A DNA stretch of 64,000 bases from Microbacterium sp. LWO13-1.2 (GTDB taxonomy: Bacteria > Actinomycetota > Actinomycetes > Actinomycetales > Microbacteriaceae), in NCBI RefSeq assembly GCF_038397725.1, contig NZ_CP151634.1, forward strand, positions 3,410,001 to 3,474,000, in the 5' to 3' direction. The position numbers and the translations under genes are program-made. Shown here in pieces: positions 55,759 to 64,000 of this stretch. Each line of letters begins with the position of its first letter. Position 1 is the first letter of the stretch. Below the pieces are notes generated by a model that was not told the DNA's origin, made no database searches, and was given only the letters and a program-made list of their open reading frames with translations.

Positions 55759-56694
55759 TTACGTGGAGCCCTCCGCTCGAATCCCCACTGTACCACCACG
55801 CACGTCGACCGCGAGCAGGAGGGCCTCCCACGGGGTGTCTGTGACGGAACCCGCGAGCTCGACGGCATCCTGTCGGCTGCCTGAGCCGTCTGCGAGGACG
55901 AGCACGCTCGGCCCCGCGCCGGAGACCACTGCCGCGAAGCCCGCACGTCGCAGCGCCTGCACGAGTCGCTGCGTCTCGGGCATCGCTTCGGCACGGTAGT
56001 CCTGATGCAGGCGGTCCGCCGTCGCATCGAACAGGAGCTCAGGGCTCTGCGTGAGCGCGGCGATCAGCAGCGCGGAGCGCGAGACGTTGAAGACGGCGTC
56101 TTCTCGGGACACCTGCGGCGGCTGCAGCGACCGGGCGAGCGACGTCGACATCGTGTACGCGGGCACGAGCACGAGCGGCGAGACACCGCGATGCACGAGC
56201 AGCTTCTTGTGCTGGGCGCCGCGCTCACCCATCCACGCGATCGTGAGACCGCCGAACAGCGCCGGCGCGACGTTGTCCGGATGGCCCTCCATCTCGGTGG
56301 CCAGACGCAGCAGATCATCATCGCTGATCTCGACGTCGCCGGCGAGCAGTCCCTTCGCCGCGAGCACACCTGCGGCCACGGCCGCGCCGGACGAGCCGAG
56401 GCCGCGACCGTGCGGGACCCCGTTCTCCGCGACGATGCGCAGACCCGGCATCGGACGCTCCACGTCGGCGTAGACGTGGGCGACGGTGCGGACGATGAGG
56501 TTGGAATCGTCGCGAGAGATCTCGTCGGCGCCGGAACCGGACACCTCGATCTCGAGCGCGCCGGCGGGCAGCGCCGTCACGAGGAGCGAGTCGTAGACGC
56601 TGAGCGCCAGGCCCAGCGTGTCGAAGCCCGGTCCGAGGTTCGCGCTCGTCGCCGGGACCCGCACCTCGACGGTGCGTCCCGCTGCCACGGTCAC
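55759..56694 (-). CDS. thrB: Homoserine kinase
   Basis: A 311-residue GHMP kinase that phosphorylates homoserine for threonine synthesis. VPATSANLGPGFDTLGLAL near the start and the ATP-binding PHGRGLGSSGAAVAAG are clear. The GTG start overlaps the hom stop by 4 bp. In many actinobacteria thrC lies between hom and thrB; here it is absent. Confidence 0.96.
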   Translation of the reverse strand: MTVAAGRTVEVRVPATSANLGPGFDTLGLALSVYDSLLVTALPAGALEIEVSGSGADEISRDDSNLIVRTVAHVYADVERPMPGLRIVAENGVPHGRGLGSSGAAVAAGVLAAKGLLAGDVEISDDDLLRLATEMEGHPDNVAPALFGGLTIAWMGERGAQHKKLLVHRGVSPLVLVPAYTMSTSLARSLQPPQVSREDAVFNVSRSALLIAALTQSPELLFDATADRLHQDYRAEAMPETQRLVQALRRAGFAAVVSGAGPSVLVLADGSGSRQDAVELAGSVTDTPWEALLLAVDVRGGTVGIRAEGST

Positions 56695-57995
56695 TCGCCT
56701 TCCACGCGCAGGACGGAGACCACGCGCTCGACGACGGAGCTCTCGGAGAGAGCCGTGACGGTGTCGCTGAGAGCCTGGTCGGTCGCGCGGTGCGTGCCGA
56801 TGGTGAGACGCGCGGTCGGCTCGTCCTCACCCTCCACGGTCTGCACGACGGTGGCGACGGAGACGCCGCCGTCGCTGAGGATGCCGGCGACGGTGGCGAG
56901 CACGCCGGGCGCATCGGCCACTTCGAGCGTGATCTGGTAACGAGTGGTGACGTGCCCGATCGGCACGATCGGGAGGTTGGCCCTGGTGGACTCCCCGACG
57001 CCGACTCCGCCGGCGATGTGGCGGCGTGCCGCGGAGACGACGTCGCCCAGCACCGCGGATGCGGTCTGCACGCCACCGGCGCCGGCGCCGTAGAACATCA
57101 AGGAGCCCGCGGCCTCGGCCTCGACGAAGACGGCGTTGTTCGCGCCGTGCACGGAAGCGAGCGGATGCGACCGCGGAACAAGCGCGGGATAGACGCGCAC
57201 CGAGATCGACTCGGCACCCTCGGACTCCAGCCGCTCGCAGACGGCGAGGAGCTTGATGACGAATCCGGCGGCACGCGCCTCTTCGATCATCGAGGCGGAG
57301 ATCGAGGAGATGCCCTCCCGATGCACGGCATCCAGGGGAACGGCGGTGTGGAAGGCGAGGCTCGCGAGGATCGCCGCCTTCTGCGCGGCATCGTAGCCTT
57401 CGACGTCGGCTGTGGGATCGGCCTCGGCGTAGCCCAGCCGCTGAGCGTCGGCGAGCACGTCGGCGAAGTCGGCCCCCTCGGTCTCCATCCGGTCGAGGAT
57501 GTAGTTGGTGGTGCCGTTCACGATGCCCATGATCCGTACGACGCGATCACCGGCGAGCGAGTCGCGCAGCGGTCGGATGATCGGGATCGCTCCCGCAGCG
57601 GCGGCCTCGTAGTACACCGAGGCGCCGACGCGGTCGGCTGCTTCGAAGAGCTCTGGTCCATGTGTGGCGAGCAGCGCTTTGTTCGCCGTCACCACATCGG
57701 CGCCGGAACCGATCGCCTGCAGGATGTTCGTGCGCGCCGGCTCGATGCCGCCGATCAACTCGATGACGATGTCGGCGCTGAGGATGAGCGACTCCGCGTC
57801 GGTGGTGAACAGCTCCTGCGGCAGGTCCACCTCACGAGGGGCATCCGGGTTGCGCACGGCGATACCGGCCAGTTCCAGGAAGGCTCCGGCGCGGTCGGCG
57901 AGCTCGTCGCCGTGTCGCAGCAGCAGGGCCGCGACCTGGGAGCCCACGGCACCGGCGCCCAGCAGCGCCACCCGAAGTCGTCGGTACTCAGTCAT
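56691..57995 (-). CDS. hom: Homoserine dehydrogenase
   Basis: A 434-residue enzyme reducing aspartate semialdehyde to homoserine. NAD(P) site LLGAGAVGSQVAALL, VTANKALLATHG, and the catalytic region YEAAAAGAIPIIRPLRDSL and GIVNGTTNYIL. A C-terminal ACT domain (YQITLEVADAPGVLATVAGILSDGGVS) implies feedback by threonine. Overlaps lysA and thrB by 4 bp each, so the three are translated in sequence. Confidence 0.97.
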   Translation of the reverse strand: MTEYRRLRVALLGAGAVGSQVAALLLRHGDELADRAGAFLELAGIAVRNPDAPREVDLPQELFTTDAESLILSADIVIELIGGIEPARTNILQAIGSGADVVTANKALLATHGPELFEAADRVGASVYYEAAAAGAIPIIRPLRDSLAGDRVVRIMGIVNGTTNYILDRMETEGADFADVLADAQRLGYAEADPTADVEGYDAAQKAAILASLAFHTAVPLDAVHREGISSISASMIEEARAAGFVIKLLAVCERLESEGAESISVRVYPALVPRSHPLASVHGANNAVFVEAEAAGSLMFYGAGAGGVQTASAVLGDVVSAARRHIAGGVGVGESTRANLPIVPIGHVTTRYQITLEVADAPGVLATVAGILSDGGVSVATVVQTVEGEDEPTARLTIGTHRATDQALSDTVTALSESSVVERVVSVLRVEGE

Positions 57996-59410
57996 TGTGC
58001 TCCTTCGGAGATTTCTTCTGCATGAACGCCCGCGTCTCGTGCCAGGAGATCGTCGATGCTCTCGCCTCGGACGATCACGGTGGCCTTCCCGCCGCGTACG
58101 GCGATCACGGGCGGACGTGGAACGTGGTTGTAGTTGCTCGCCAACGACGCGCAGTACGCGCCGGTCGCCGGGACCGCGAGCAGGTCGCCGGGTGTGACGT
58201 CTCCCGGAAGGTACTCGTGGTCGACGACGATGTCACCCGATTCGCAGTGCTTGCCGACGACGCGGGTGAGCAACGCTTCGCCGACGCCCGCGCGCGATGC
58301 CAGGCGCGCCGAGTACTGCGCACCGTAGAGGGCCGGCCGTGCGTTATCGCTCATGCCGCCGTCGACGCTCACGTACAGCCGGGCGGCGCCCGACTCGACA
58401 GTGACGTCCTTCGTCGTTCCGACCTCGTAGAGGGTGACCCCTGCCGTGCCGACGATCGCGCGTCCTGGTTCGAAGGCCAGAGCGGGCACGGGGATGCCGC
58501 GAGCGGCGCACCCTTCGGCAACGGCAGCGACGATGCCCGCTGCGAGTTCCGCGATCGGCGTCGGGTCGTCGACCCGCGTGTAGGCGATGCCGAAGCCGCC
58601 ACCGAGGTTCAGCTGCGGAACCGGGCCGGCGGCGAGGAGCGCGGCATGGAGTTCGAGCACGCGGGAGGCGGACTCGCGGAACCCGGCCACTCCGAAGATC
58701 TGCGATCCGATGTGGCAGTGCAGTCCGACGAACTCCAGGCCGGAGATCTCACGGATGCGGGCGACGGCCTTCTCGGCATCAGGCAGCGGGAAGCCGAACT
58801 TCTGATCCTCGTGCGCGGTCGCGAGGAAATCATGGGTCTCGGCATGCACACCGCTGATCACGCGGACCATGACGCGCTGGACGCGGTCGGTACGCGCGGT
58901 GATGGCTGCGAGGCGCTCGATCTCGATGGCGCTGTCGACGATGATCGTGCCGACGCCGACCTCGACCGCGCGTTCGAGCTCGGAGACGGACTTGTTGTTG
59001 CCGTGGAAGCCGATGGATGACGGAGTCACCCCTGCGGCGAGCGCGACCTCGAGTTCGCCACGAGTGCAGACGTCGACCGACAGCCCCTCTTCGACGACCC
59101 ACCGGGCCACCGCGGTGCACAGGAACGCCTTACCCGCGTAGTACACCCGCACTGTCGTGTCGTGCTCCGCTGCAGCCGCATCGAAAGCCGCGCGCAGCGC
59201 ACGGGCTCGCAGGCGTACCTCGTCTTCGTCGAGGACGAGCAGCGGCGTGCCGTACTTCTGAGTGAGGGTGGTGGAGCGAATGCCGGAGAGGATCAGCGTC
59301 CCGTCGGCGTCGCGGGCTGCGGATACCGGCCAAACGCCCTCTGCGAGGTCGTTCGCGTCGTCGGGCACGACGAGCCAGTCCGGCGCGAGCGGGTTGGCAG
59401 GGGAAAGCAC
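57992..59410 (-). CDS. lysA: Diaminopimelate decarboxylase
   Basis: A 472-residue fold-III PLP enzyme making lysine from meso-diaminopimelate. PLP Lys is in VYYAGKAFLC, a HCHIGSQ segment, GGGFGIAY, and the C-terminal GKHCESGDIV and GAYCASLASNYNH. GTG 59410 is the start; no strong ribosome-binding site is seen. Order lysA-hom-thrB downstream of the argS region is typical of actinobacteria. Confidence 0.97.
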   Translation of the reverse strand: MLSPANPLAPDWLVVPDDANDLAEGVWPVSAARDADGTLILSGIRSTTLTQKYGTPLLVLDEDEVRLRARALRAAFDAAAAEHDTTVRVYYAGKAFLCTAVARWVVEEGLSVDVCTRGELEVALAAGVTPSSIGFHGNNKSVSELERAVEVGVGTIIVDSAIEIERLAAITARTDRVQRVMVRVISGVHAETHDFLATAHEDQKFGFPLPDAEKAVARIREISGLEFVGLHCHIGSQIFGVAGFRESASRVLELHAALLAAGPVPQLNLGGGFGIAYTRVDDPTPIAELAAGIVAAVAEGCAARGIPVPALAFEPGRAIVGTAGVTLYEVGTTKDVTVESGAARLYVSVDGGMSDNARPALYGAQYSARLASRAGVGEALLTRVVGKHCESGDIVVDHEYLPGDVTPGDLLAVPATGAYCASLASNYNHVPRPPVIAVRGGKATVIVRGESIDDLLARDAGVHAEEISEGAQ

Positions 59411-59563
59411 AGAGCACCAATCGTCGGACGGAGCGCGTCACGGGATCGCGCACTTCGAGGTTGCCCCCGATTCTATGGCACCGGCAGAAGCGCTTCCCTC
59501 ACGGTGACGCCTCGCGTCAAGCCCCCTGCGACAGCCGCTCCGCGACTCCTAGGCTGAGCGGTG

Positions 59564-60646
59564 ATGAACACCGAATCGCGCGCTCCGTCATCCTCGTCGC
59601 CCGGACTCATTCCGCGGACGACCGCCGCCGTCGTCCGCTGGGCGCTCGCACGCAAGCCGGTGCGGGCGGTGCTCCTCTACATCGAGCGGCACGGACCGAT
59701 GCTCGCAGACAGCATCACGTACCGCACGCTGTTCAGTGTCTTCGCCGCGGTGCTGCTCGGCTTCTCGATCGCGTCGCTCTGGCTCTCGGGAAACGAAGTC
59801 GCGTGGAACGCGATCGTGAACGCCGTGAGCTCGGCCGTTCCCGGGCTGTTCGGCGAGGACGGGGTCATCGATCCGGAGGAGCTCCGTCGGGCGCCGCTCG
59901 GATTCTCGTTGACGGGAATCGTCTCCCTGATCGCATTGGTCGGTGCTGCTCTCGGCGCGATCGGCTCGCTCAGGACGGGGATCAGGGCGCTCGCCGACAC
60001 GCTCGATGACGATGTGCTCTGGATCTGGGTGATCCTTCGCAACATCACGCTCGCTCTCGGCATCGCCGCATCCTTCGTGGCAGCTGCCTTCCTGACATTC
60101 TCCGGCCGCCTCGCTGTCGACTGGGTCACTGGAGTACTCGGAGTCCCCGCGGACTCCGACCTTGCCGGGTGGGGCGTCAGGGCGGTGTCGATGCTGGTGG
60201 TCTTCCTGCTCGACGTCGCCATGATCGCCGGTGTCTTCCTGGTGCTGTCCGGGGTTCGCCCCTCAGCACGCGCCCTCTGGCCCGGCGCTCTGCTGGGTGG
60301 GGCCGGAATGCTCGTGCTCCAGGAGCTTTCCGGCCTCTTCGTCCGTGGCGCATCAGCCAACCCGCTTCTGGCGTCGTTCGCGTCGCTGCTCGCACTGCTG
60401 ATCTGGTTCAACCTCACCGCACAGGTGACGCTATTGTCCTGCGCGTACATCATCACCGGCGTCGAGGAGGAGCGCGACCGCGTTCATGAACGCTTCGGTG
60501 CGCAGACGTTCGCGCAGCGCGGGGTGCAGCGGGCCGAGCGCGCTGTCGGATTGGCCACAGCGACGTTGCGCGCGGCGCAGAAGGCCGAACGCGCCGAACG
60601 CGCAGGCATGCACGTCGAAACCGGCTCCGATGGAGAACGTCCGTGA
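59564..60646 (+). CDS. YihY/BrkB family inner membrane protein
   Basis: A 360-residue protein with about six membrane segments. SITYRTLFSVFAAVLLGFSIA at the N-terminus and the C-terminal FASLLALLIWFNLTAQVTLLSCAYI segment are diagnostic of the YihY/BrkB family, followed by a charged tail. These were once called RNase BN in error; true function is unclear. TAGGCT (59550-59555) lies 8 nt before ATG 59564 and 5 nt before an in-frame GTG at 59561, so the mRNA is essentially leaderless. Divergent from lysA. Confidence 0.88.
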   Translation: MNTESRAPSSSSPGLIPRTTAAVVRWALARKPVRAVLLYIERHGPMLADSITYRTLFSVFAAVLLGFSIASLWLSGNEVAWNAIVNAVSSAVPGLFGEDGVIDPEELRRAPLGFSLTGIVSLIALVGAALGAIGSLRTGIRALADTLDDDVLWIWVILRNITLALGIAASFVAAAFLTFSGRLAVDWVTGVLGVPADSDLAGWGVRAVSMLVVFLLDVAMIAGVFLVLSGVRPSARALWPGALLGGAGMLVLQELSGLFVRGASANPLLASFASLLALLIWFNLTAQVTLLSCAYIITGVEEERDRVHERFGAQTFAQRGVQRAERAVGLATATLRAAQKAERAERAGMHVETGSDGERP

Positions 60647-60661
60647 CGCAGGCGCGTCACG
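60642..60661. terminator. Bidirectional hairpin between convergent genes
   Basis: Perfect 8-bp arms CGTGACGC/GCGTCACG with a 4-nt loop that include the stop codons of the YihY and PHP genes. It probably terminates both. Confidence 0.6.
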
Positions 60662-62408
60662 CCACGTCGACGAAGATCGGGTTGGCGTAGAACCACGTGT
60701 CCTTCCACGGGTCGGCGTCGCTGTCGCCGTGGACGATGGGTCCGGTGGGATCGACGGCGGCGCCGTGGTATCCGGCCCCGTTGCGGTTGCCGTCGCTTCC
60801 GCGGAACCGGACGTAGAACGGCCGATCGACCCGCTCGAAGACGTGCGTCAGGGTGAACGTGCCGCGGGTGCCCGTCGTGTCGAACTGCCGTACGACGCGC
60901 GTCTCGGGGGCGCGAACCGTGTCGGCGTCCGAGACTGCGCCCATGACCGGACCGGCGATGAGGTCGACGTGAGCGAGCTCGGGGAGGATCCCCGCCGCAT
61001 TCACGTAGTCGGTCGTCGTCACGGTGATCGTCACCACCACATCCTGCCCGCGTCGCGCAGCGAGTCGCCCGCCGAGAGTGACGCCGCGACCCGCCGCGTT
61101 GCCCCAGCCGCCGCCTGCTCCGTTGCCGCGGCCCGCACCCTTGCCTGGCATGTCGGCGCGGGCTCGCACGTCCAATCCGCCCAGCAGATGACCGTGGTCG
61201 ACCCACATGCGCCCGCGGCGCATCGCCTCGAGCACGCCCGCGTATGTGCGCGTCGCGACGCCGGTGTGAAGGCGCGAGAACTGTCCTGGCCAGAAGTCGC
61301 TTCCGCCTTGGGGAGCGCCGGTGTCCACCGGGTCGGGGCGCTTGCCGAGAACGGCCCATCGGTCGAACTCGCTCGGCAGACTCGCGTAGGGCTCGCCCGC
61401 CGGGTAGTCGCCGGTCACCCATGTGTCCTTCACGGTGAGGTGGTTGTCGGAGTTCGATGTGATCCAGTAGGGCTTGCCTTCAGCCAACAATGCGTCCCAA
61501 AGGCCTCCGACCGTGGCAGTCGCCCAGTCGAATCCGCCGTACGGGCGGTAGGCGTCGGCAGGGTACCCTGGCCAGCTGTCGGGGCGCGGGGAGTTGACGT
61601 ACTCGCCGCGCTGATCGCCAGGACCGGAATACTGGCCGACGGCCGAGCCCTGCGCGCCCGGGGCTCCCTCCATGCCGATCATGATGTCTGGGTCGGCATC
61701 GCGCCAGACTCGCAACTCGTGCGGAGAGTCGATGCCGAGCCGCATCGGGTGATTGGCGAGCACCACCGCGTCGTCGATGACTCCGGCGCGCTTCTGCGCT
61801 CCGAGCCACGCGATCGCCTCGGCAGCCCGGCGCTCGAACTCGGCCGCCTGCGCCTCCCCCACTGGCTTGTCCCAGCCGTTGAGCTTGCCGTCCCATGCCA
61901 GCTCGAATGCCCGCAGTACTCGGGCGTCCGCGGCTCCGGGGGCGACGAGCACCGTGGCGTGCTCGGCCGCCGGGATGTACCACTCCAGCCCCTGGAAGAT
62001 GAGCATGCCGCGCCCGTCACGCTCCAGCTGAAGCTGCTCGCGCGCTGCGGGAAGGCCGCGTTCAGCGTGGGCGAAGTTGCTGTGCTCGGTGAACGCGAGC
62101 CAATCGACGCCGTAGCGCTGCGCGGCGTCGAGCTGCTGGGTGACCCGGTACTTCGCGTCGTGGCTGAACTGCGTGTGCACGTGGTGGTCACCCACCAACC
62201 AGGCGAGCTGCGGATCGCCGACAGGCGGCCGCATGGCGACGCTGGCCGCTGCCGACGAGGTGCCCGTCGCACCGACAACAGCCGACAGCGCACCGGCGGC
62301 CAGCGCGATGCCGGCGGTCCGGAGCATGTCGCGACGCGAGAATCCGAGCCGATGCAGTTCGGCGTCCGCGTCGATCGGGAGGGCGCCGTGAGGGTCGTGA
62401 TCGCACAT
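60657..62408 (-). CDS. Tat-exported PHP-domain metal-dependent phosphoesterase
   Basis: A 583-residue exported protein. A twin-arginine signal (SRRDMLRTAG plus an Ala-rich core) occupies ~22-55. A PHP domain follows with LVGDHHVHTQFSHDA, DWLAFTEHSNFAH, GLEWYIP, ANHPMRLG and SDNHLT, giving the His/Asp metal ligands. Around residue 425-450 lies a Gly/Asn-rich low-complexity stretch, then a C-terminal beta-sandwich region ending in YANPIFVDVA. Likely hydrolyses a phosphoester outside the cell; substrate unknown. AAGGAA precedes ATG 62408. Confidence 0.85.
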   Translation of the reverse strand: MCDHDPHGALPIDADAELHRLGFSRRDMLRTAGIALAAGALSAVVGATGTSSAAASVAMRPPVGDPQLAWLVGDHHVHTQFSHDAKYRVTQQLDAAQRYGVDWLAFTEHSNFAHAERGLPAAREQLQLERDGRGMLIFQGLEWYIPAAEHATVLVAPGAADARVLRAFELAWDGKLNGWDKPVGEAQAAEFERRAAEAIAWLGAQKRAGVIDDAVVLANHPMRLGIDSPHELRVWRDADPDIMIGMEGAPGAQGSAVGQYSGPGDQRGEYVNSPRPDSWPGYPADAYRPYGGFDWATATVGGLWDALLAEGKPYWITSNSDNHLTVKDTWVTGDYPAGEPYASLPSEFDRWAVLGKRPDPVDTGAPQGGSDFWPGQFSRLHTGVATRTYAGVLEAMRRGRMWVDHGHLLGGLDVRARADMPGKGAGRGNGAGGGWGNAAGRGVTLGGRLAARRGQDVVVTITVTTTDYVNAAGILPELAHVDLIAGPVMGAVSDADTVRAPETRVVRQFDTTGTRGTFTLTHVFERVDRPFYVRFRGSDGNRNGAGYHGAAVDPTGPIVHGDSDADPWKDTWFYANPIFVDVA

Positions 62409-62521
62409 GGGGGTATTCCTTCAGAGTGTGGGGACGCTCCGGAGGTTAATAACCGCAGATGGACAGCATGGAAACATCGGATGTCCTTCGGACAACCGCG
62501 GTGCCCGAAGGTGTGTCCTGC

Positions 62522-63355
62522 CTAGGGGCAGACGCCCGGATCCAGAAGCGCCGGATCGGTCGAGATCGCGCCGTTCACATCGACGTCGATCACGGCCTCG
62601 GTCCCCTCGATCTTCAGTCCTGCAAGGGTGAGGCCCGCCGGCAGCTGATCGGCGATGCACAGCTGTTGAGTCTGGGTGAACGGAGCGGCGAGCGAACCGA
62701 AACGATCGTTCAGCTGCTGCGCATCGAGGACCACCCCACCCAGCGTCGCCGACACCGGGGTCATCGTCACATCGCCGTCCTTCGCGCCAGGAGTGAGGGT
62801 CAGAGACACGTCGATGCTCGTGCCGAAAAGACTGATCGAACCCGAGGCGATCGCATTCGGGGCTTCGAGTGCCAGCGACTCGATCGGCAGTTCGGAGCGC
62901 GCCAGGAGCGTCGTGAGCTCGGCCTGATCGATGCGCACGGTACCGTTCGCCGACGCGAGGTCGCCACCGCGCAGCGGGATGCCGGTGGCGGTGACGTCCG
63001 CCGCACCGGTGATGCCCTCCAGCGTCACGCGATCGCTCGAGAGGTGGAGCTCGTCGAGACGCCCAGCGATGAGCTGAGGCAGCAGGATGCCGCCCGCCTC
63101 GACGTCCAACTGCTGATCGGCCGGCAGGTCCAGCTGCTCGATCACCATGCCGCGGACGATGCCGGGAAGCACGCTGCGCGCGATGAACTCGGCGGCCACG
63201 ACGAGCAGCGCCAGCAGCACGGCGAGGACGAGGAGCACCCACGGCCAACGACGGCGCTTCGCCGGCACCGCCGCATCCACCTTCCCAGGGATCACCAGCG
63301 TCGGATGCTCCACTGCCGAGTCCGGGTAGGGAAGAGTGTGATTGTCATCGCTCAT
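62522..63355 (-). CDS. DUF2993 (LmeA-like) membrane-anchored protein
   Basis: A 277-residue protein with a short cytoplasmic N-terminus, one membrane anchor (WPWVLLVLAVLLALLVVAAEFIA, about 38-60) and an extracytoplasmic DUF2993 domain (EQLDLPADQQLDVEAGG, LDELHLSSDRVTLEGITGAADVTATG). LmeA, the mycobacterial member, affects lipomannan elongation and binds lipid. GGAGGATG precedes ATG 63355, fixing the start well inside a longer frame. It lies 28 bp after argS on the same strand. Confidence 0.85.
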   Translation of the reverse strand: MSDDNHTLPYPDSAVEHPTLVIPGKVDAAVPAKRRRWPWVLLVLAVLLALLVVAAEFIARSVLPGIVRGMVIEQLDLPADQQLDVEAGGILLPQLIAGRLDELHLSSDRVTLEGITGAADVTATGIPLRGGDLASANGTVRIDQAELTTLLARSELPIESLALEAPNAIASGSISLFGTSIDVSLTLTPGAKDGDVTMTPVSATLGGVVLDAQQLNDRFGSLAAPFTQTQQLCIADQLPAGLTLAGLKIEGTEAVIDVDVNGAISTDPALLDPGVCP

Positions 63356-63383
63356 GCTGACATCCTCCCCCACCGACGACCGA

Positions 63384-64000
63384 CTACATGCGCTCCGGAG
63401 CCGAGACGCCGAGCAGGTCGAGTCCGTTGCGGAGCACCTGACCTGCGGCGTCGTTGAGCCAGAGCCTCGTGCGGTGCACGTTCTCGATCGGGTCATCGCC
63501 CTGCGGAATGACCCGGCAATTGTCGTACCAGCGGTGATAGAGCCCCGCGAGCTCCTCGAGGTAGCGGGCGACACGGTGCGGCTCGCGCACCTCGGCGGAG
63601 AACGCGACGATACGGGGGAACTCCTGGAGCGCGCCGAGGAGCGCGCTCTCGGTCTCGTGAGTGAGCAACTCGGGGACGAACTCGGAGCGGTCGACGCCTG
63701 AATCGGCCGCGTTGCGGGCGACGTTGTGGGTGCGGGCGTGCGCGTACTGCACGTAGAACACCGGGTTGTCGTTGGTGCGCTTCTGCAGCAGCTCGGGGTC
63801 GAGGGCGAGCGGCGAATCGGCAGGGGAACGCTCCAGCGAGTAGCGCAGGGCGTCCGTGCCCAGCCACTCACGCAGATCGTCCATCTCGATGATGTTGCCC
63901 GCACGCTTGCTGAGGCGCGCGCCGCCGACAGACACCAGCTGCCCGATGAGCACCTCGACGTCCTTGTCCGGATCGTCGCCGGCAGCGCCGGCGAGCGCCT
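63384..64000 (-). CDS. argS: Arginyl-tRNA synthetase, C-terminal part (cut by window edge)
   Basis: The 3' ~205 codons of argS; the gene continues past 64000. The class-Ia signature ARLSKRAGN (KMSKS equivalent) is followed by [21 protein letters not shown] and the anticodon-binding DALR domain ([39 protein letters not shown] at the C-terminus). Position before lysA-hom-thrB matches other actinobacteria, with three extra genes in between. Confidence 0.95.
   Translation of the reverse strand, partial: ALAGAAGDDPDKDVEVLIGQLVSVGGARLSKRAGNIIEMDDLREWLGTDALRYSLERSPADSPLALDPELLQKRTNDNPVFYVQYAHARTHNVARNAADSGVDRSEFVPELLTHETESALLGALQEFPRIVAFSAEVREPHRVARYLEELAGLYHRWYDNCRVIPQGDDPIENVHRTRLWLNDAAGQVLRNGLDLLGVSAPERM

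Noticed and set aside
59411..59563. Lysine riboswitch before lysA
   Set aside because: The 150-bp leader has no recognisable L-box core; only short GC-rich pairings are seen.
60486..62525. 679-codon plus-strand frame opposite the PHP gene
   Set aside because: Antisense shadow; the minus strand has a Tat signal and PHP metal motifs.

Overview
The window reads as chromosomal DNA from a high-GC Gram-positive actinobacterium of the family Microbacteriaceae, most likely Microbacterium or a close relative. The reasons are the GC-rich codon use, the actinobacterial gene orders (nusA-ylxR-infB-rbfA; dxr, rseP and ispG close together; lysA-hom-thrB-rho-prfA; prmC-tsaC-wecA-atpIBEFHAGDC), a fused trpEG behind a Trp attenuator, and DUF222/HNH, YcnI and DUF5684-type genes common in this family. 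It is mostly core genome. I see no prophage, IS element, CRISPR array, tRNA or rRNA.

Layout. 0.1-7.1 kb: a LuxR/LAL regulator, then the translation/transcription operon rbfA, infB, ylxR, nusA, all on the minus strand. 7.2-14.3 kb: amine oxidase, LOG-family protein, proS, a PEP-mutase-family enzyme, a small membrane protein, and a CxxC flavoprotein divergent from an XRE-cupin regulator. 14.4-19.4 kb, plus strand: a small hypothetical, a DUF222/HNH protein, an RNB ribonuclease, a membrane-linked HTH regulator and a tandem Nudix protein. 19.4-21.5 kb: a Trx lipoprotein - CcdA - AlaX operon. 21.6-30.4 kb: ispG, the trp attenuator and trpEG, rseP, a membrane protein plus YcnI pair, a MurE-like ligase and dxr. 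30.5-40.3 kb: FKBP lipoprotein, acyltransferase, OsmC, asparaginase, an EccC-like ATPase beside a PP2C phosphatase, aldo/keto reductase, a DUF5684 protein and YaaA. 40.3-50.5 kb: the ATP synthase operon preceded by wecA, tsaC and prmC. 50.6-53.7 kb: cysK-cysE, a holin-like protein and prfA. 53.7-64 kb: rho, thrB, hom, lysA, a YihY protein, a Tat-exported PHP protein, a DUF2993 protein and the 3' part of argS.

Two regulatory features stand out. First, a complete class-I trp attenuator sits before trpEG: an 11-residue leader peptide with two Trp codons, a 1:2 stem, a 2:3 antiterminator and a 3:4 terminator. The leader ORF itself appears to begin at the transcript 5' end. Second, at least fourteen genes have a TAnnnT -10 hexamer 6-8 nt before the start codon, the arrangement expected for leaderless mRNAs; this settles several start codons. 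Other points worth checking are an ATP synthase epsilon subunit without its C-terminal helical domain, a MurE paralogue with DHHPR at the DNPR site, a solo EccC-like ATPase, an AlaX protein with an altered Gly motif in a redox operon, and missing rimP and thrC at their usual positions.
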